Source: Chitinophagaceae bacterium (GTDB taxonomy: Bacteria; Bacteroidota; Bacteroidia; Chitinophagales; Chitinophagaceae). Taken from it: a DNA stretch of 35,159 nucleotides. Below, piece by piece: positions 33,521 through 35,159 of this stretch. The stretch is taken from NCBI GenBank assembly GCA_013694745.1, contig JACDBU010000047.1, positions 1-35,159 of the forward strand, written 5' to 3'. The notes beneath the pieces are model-generated. The model worked only from the letters and a program-made list of their open reading frames with translations. It searched no databases and was not told the DNA's origin. Position numbers and translations under genes: made by a program. Each line of letters opens with the position of its first letter. Position 1 is the stretch's first letter.

Positions 33521-34222
33521 ATGGATAAGATTGCCTTGTTGGTAGATGGAGATAATGCCCAGCCAAAACTATTGAACCTTGTTTTGGAAGAAGCTTCGAA
33601 ATATGGTAAGGTTACCATAAGAAGAGTATATGGTGACTGGACAACACCACACATGAACAGTTGGAAAGCCCAGTTGAATGAAATGGCATTTAACCCTATC
33701 CAAAAATTTTCCTACACCACCGGCAAAAATTCCACTGACAGCGCGTTGATAATTGATGCGATGGATATACTGCATGATGGCCTGGTTGATGGATTTTGTA
33801 TTGTTAGCAGTGACAGTGATTATACAGGGCTGGCAAAGCGTATAAGGGAAGACGGCATTTTTGTAATGGGCATCGGCGAAGAAAAAACTCCGAATGCTTT
33901 TGTAAAGTCCTGCGAAATATTTACCCACGTAGAAAACCTGGAGCCCAAACCCGAGATACCAGAAAAGAGAGAAATACTGAAAAAAGAAAAGGTAAAACTG
34001 GACAAGCGATTAATCAATAAAGCATTTGATATGAGCGCCAACGAAAGCAATGAAGCATACGTGTCAACCATGGGACTTAACCTGCGGAAACTTGATCCCA
34101 GCTTTGATTGCAGGACATACGGTTTTAAAACCCTTACACAATTATTTACAAAATTATCAGATTTTGCCGTGGTTGATAATGTGGTTAACGGATTAAATAA
34201 CCCGCTGATAAAAAGGAAATAA
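33521..34222 (+). CDS. NYN-domain (LabA/DUF88-type) protein with OST-HTH domain
   Basis: The 233-residue cytosolic product has an N-terminal PIN-like NYN domain (about 1-140), with the acidic site 'LLVDGDNAQ' (D9, D11) and 'DSALIIDAMDILHDGLVDGFCIVSSDSDYTGLAKRIRE'. A charged linker (about 140-155) leads to a C-terminal OST-HTH/LOTUS-like RNA-binding domain (about 158-233, 'RLINKAFDMSANESNEAYVSTMGLNLRKLDPSFDCRTYGFKTLTQLFTKL'). NYN domains are thought to be ribonucleases, and OST-HTH domains bind RNA, so RNA cleavage or silencing is the likely role. The target is unknown. It is monocistronic. Its stop faces the AlkA-like gene across 44 bases. Confidence 0.88.
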   Translation: MDKIALLVDGDNAQPKLLNLVLEEASKYGKVTIRRVYGDWTTPHMNSWKAQLNEMAFNPIQKFSYTTGKNSTDSALIIDAMDILHDGLVDGFCIVSSDSDYTGLAKRIREDGIFVMGIGEEKTPNAFVKSCEIFTHVENLEPKPEIPEKREILKKEKVKLDKRLINKAFDMSANESNEAYVSTMGLNLRKLDPSFDCRTYGFKTLTQLFTKLSDFAVVDNVVNGLNNPLIKRK

Positions 34223-34266
34223 TTATTTTGAAGGAAAATATTTTGAAGCCTTTACAAAATTCATTT

Positions 34267-34869
34267 TCATTTTTTTTCATCTTTCCACCCCCACAAATAC
34301 CGGCATGCATAAGTACGGTAGGGCGCCCACTTTGCAGAGATCGCAAGCATTTTTTCTTTCATTAATTTTTTATCTCCGGCATCTAAATTATACAATTTTG
34401 TAATGGCCTGCTGAATGCCAAGATCATCAACAGCAAATACATCTTCACGGCCTAGCGTAAACATTAAGATCATCTCAACCGTCCAACGGCCAATACCTTT
34501 TATTTGTGTGAGCAGTTCAATTACTTCGTCGTTGCTCATTTTACGAAGCTTTGCATCAGTGATATTATTATCAGTAAAAAATTTACAAACGTTGTGCAGA
34601 TATCCTGCTTTGGAATAGGAAAAACCAATGCTCCTGTAGGTCTCAACAGGTATTTCTAAAATTTGAAGTGGGGTTGGGATTTTTTTCCCAAAGAGATCTA
34701 AGAAACGTTTATAAATTACTTTAGCAACTTTTGTACTCAACTGCTGACTTATTATCGAGGCACACAATTGCAGGTAAACATTTTTCCGTATTCTCAAAAC
34801 AAATGGTTCCTGCTTCTCAAGTATATTTTTAAATTTTTTATCTTTTGAAAGGTGGATGATGTGGTGCAT
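34267..34869 (-). CDS. DNA-3-methyladenine glycosylase, AlkA-like HhH-GPD family
   Basis: The 200-residue product removes alkylated bases from DNA, starting base excision repair. The core shows 'LCASIISQQLSTKVAKVIYKRF', the helix-hairpin-helix 'LTQIKGIGRWTVEMILMFTLG' and the catalytic Asp in 'DVFAVDDLGIQQAI', followed by 'WAPYRTYACRYLWGW'. It lacks the N-terminal domain of E. coli AlkA and the iron-sulfur cysteines of Nth/MutY, so it is the compact AlkA/Mag-type glycosylase. Upstream, on its promoter side, lies the hexamer repeat at 34904-34963, only 34 bases from the ATG, which could affect its expression. Confidence 0.92.
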   Translation of the reverse strand: MHHIIHLSKDKKFKNILEKQEPFVLRIRKNVYLQLCASIISQQLSTKVAKVIYKRFLDLFGKKIPTPLQILEIPVETYRSIGFSYSKAGYLHNVCKFFTDNNITDAKLRKMSNDEVIELLTQIKGIGRWTVEMILMFTLGREDVFAVDDLGIQQAITKLYNLDAGDKKLMKEKMLAISAKWAPYRTYACRYLWGWKDEKK

Positions 34870-34903
34870 GGGTGTGATGGAAAGATGTTAAAGGTTTAAG
34901 AAA

Positions 34904-34963
34904 GGTTGAGGTTGAGGTTGAGGTTGAGGTTAAGGTTAAGGTTAAGGTTAAGGTCAAGGTTAA
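34904..34963. repeat. Ten-unit hexamer tandem repeat (GGTTGA/GGTTAA)
   Basis: Four GGTTGA units (34904-34927), four GGTTAA (34928-34951), one GGTCAA and one GGTTAA follow without a break. It is non-coding and lies between the glycosylase start and the IS-like region. The G-rich strand is the plus strand. It looks like a product of slippage; a short AAGGTTTAAG stretch just before may be a decayed unit. Confidence 0.95.
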
Positions 34964-35032
34964 GATGGTTAGATTTAGAAGCAGTAGCAATCATCTATGT
35001 AGAAAAAATTAGAATGAATCAAAACGTTAGTC

Positions 35033-35083
35033 GAGTCTGCTTAATTAAGTGTGTCAATTTAAAATTAATTAAATTGACACACA
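35033..35083. mobile_element. Probable left end of an IS256-type insertion sequence
   Basis: GTGTGTCAATTT (35049-35060) and AAATTGACACAC (35071-35082) form a perfect 12-pair inverted repeat just before a transposase-like start. The segment beginning GAGTCTG at 35033 may be the terminal inverted repeat, but the other end lies outside the window, so the exact boundary is a guess. Confidence 0.45.
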
Positions 35084-35159
35084 ATGGAAAAAGAAAATTT
35101 TGATTTTGACGCATTCATCAAAGAAGCAGGAGAACAGCTTCGATCGGGTAAGCCTTTAG
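35084..35159 (+). CDS. IS256-like transposase, N-terminal 25 residues, cut by window edge
   Basis: From the ATG at 35084 the frame reads MEKENFDFDAFIKEAGEQLR then SGKPL to the window end. The combination of 'FDFDAFIKEA' with '(L)RSGKPL' matches the start of many Bacteroidota IS256-family transposases, where a 'GKDG..TPL' segment follows. The catalytic DDE residues are outside the window, so this rests on a short match and the palindrome upstream. It may be intact or a fragment. Confidence 0.65.
   Translation, partial: MEKENFDFDAFIKEAGEQLRSGKPL

Noticed and set aside
34904-34963. Telomere of a linear replicon
   Set aside because: The array is short, imperfect and internal, followed by more unique sequence; slippage is a simpler cause.
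34906-35103. Open frame beginning with alternating Arg-Leu residues
   Set aside because: It is simply the translation of the hexamer repeat and runs through the inverted repeat before the transposase; no coding features.

Overview
The window looks like a compact chromosomal stretch from a member of the Bacteroidota, most likely of the Chitinophagaceae or a related family. The evidence is: perfect or near-perfect TAnnTTTG minus-7 promoter elements before many genes, a type IX secretion sorting tail, an S46 dipeptidyl-peptidase, an IPExxxVDY protein, and an Arm-type Bacteroidota tyrosine recombinase. All assignments come from reading the sequence; no database search was run.

Layout. 1-550: the 5' end of a tyrosine recombinase runs off the left edge, followed by a repeat-bearing gap and a strong hairpin. 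551-6126: a secreted BclA/C1q-like protein, a LolA-like periplasmic protein, a low-affinity iron permease, then a tight run of GH3-type adenylating enzyme, LysE exporter, glycine-rich membrane protein and the transglycosylase mtgA. 6148-8043 (minus): nicotinamide riboside salvage (ribosylnicotinamide kinase and pnuC) and an Nfu iron-sulfur scaffold. 8231-13660: a secreted cupredoxin with a sorting tail, a UvrD/PcrA helicase and feoB. 13798-16199: an M28-PDZ peptidase, an IPExxxVDY protein and a pterin dehydratase. 16201-19857 (minus): a selenium-tRNA operon (mnmH, a secreted Pro/Lys-rich protein, selD, a small membrane protein). 19913-22198: a half-length sugar transporter and rho.

22490-28522: asnS, a DUF3089 lipoprotein, a 2-oxoglutarate oxygenase with chrA, nadD with feoA, and ybeY. 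28501-28557 holds two perfect parS centromere sites, one inside the ybeY coding sequence, directly before mnmG. This suggests the replication origin is not far away. 30599-34869: a mannose-6-phosphate isomerase-like cupin, the S46 peptidase, a NYN/OST-HTH protein and an AlkA-like glycosylase. The right edge has a 60-bp hexamer repeat and the start of what looks like an IS256-type transposase.

How the genes fit together. SelD supplies selenophosphate to MnmH for 2-selenouridine in tRNA. PnuC imports nicotinamide riboside for the adjacent kinase, and NadD serves the parallel NAD route. FeoA and FeoB act together in ferrous iron import but lie about 14 kb apart. MnmG and MnmH both modify the wobble uridine of tRNAs.

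The most notable items are the tandem parS pair, an eight-unit 7-bp repeat array inside mnmH, the secreted protein embedded in the selenium operon, the half-length transporter, and the GH3-LysE pair. Both window edges carry mobile-element genes. I see no CRISPR array, rRNA or complete tRNA.
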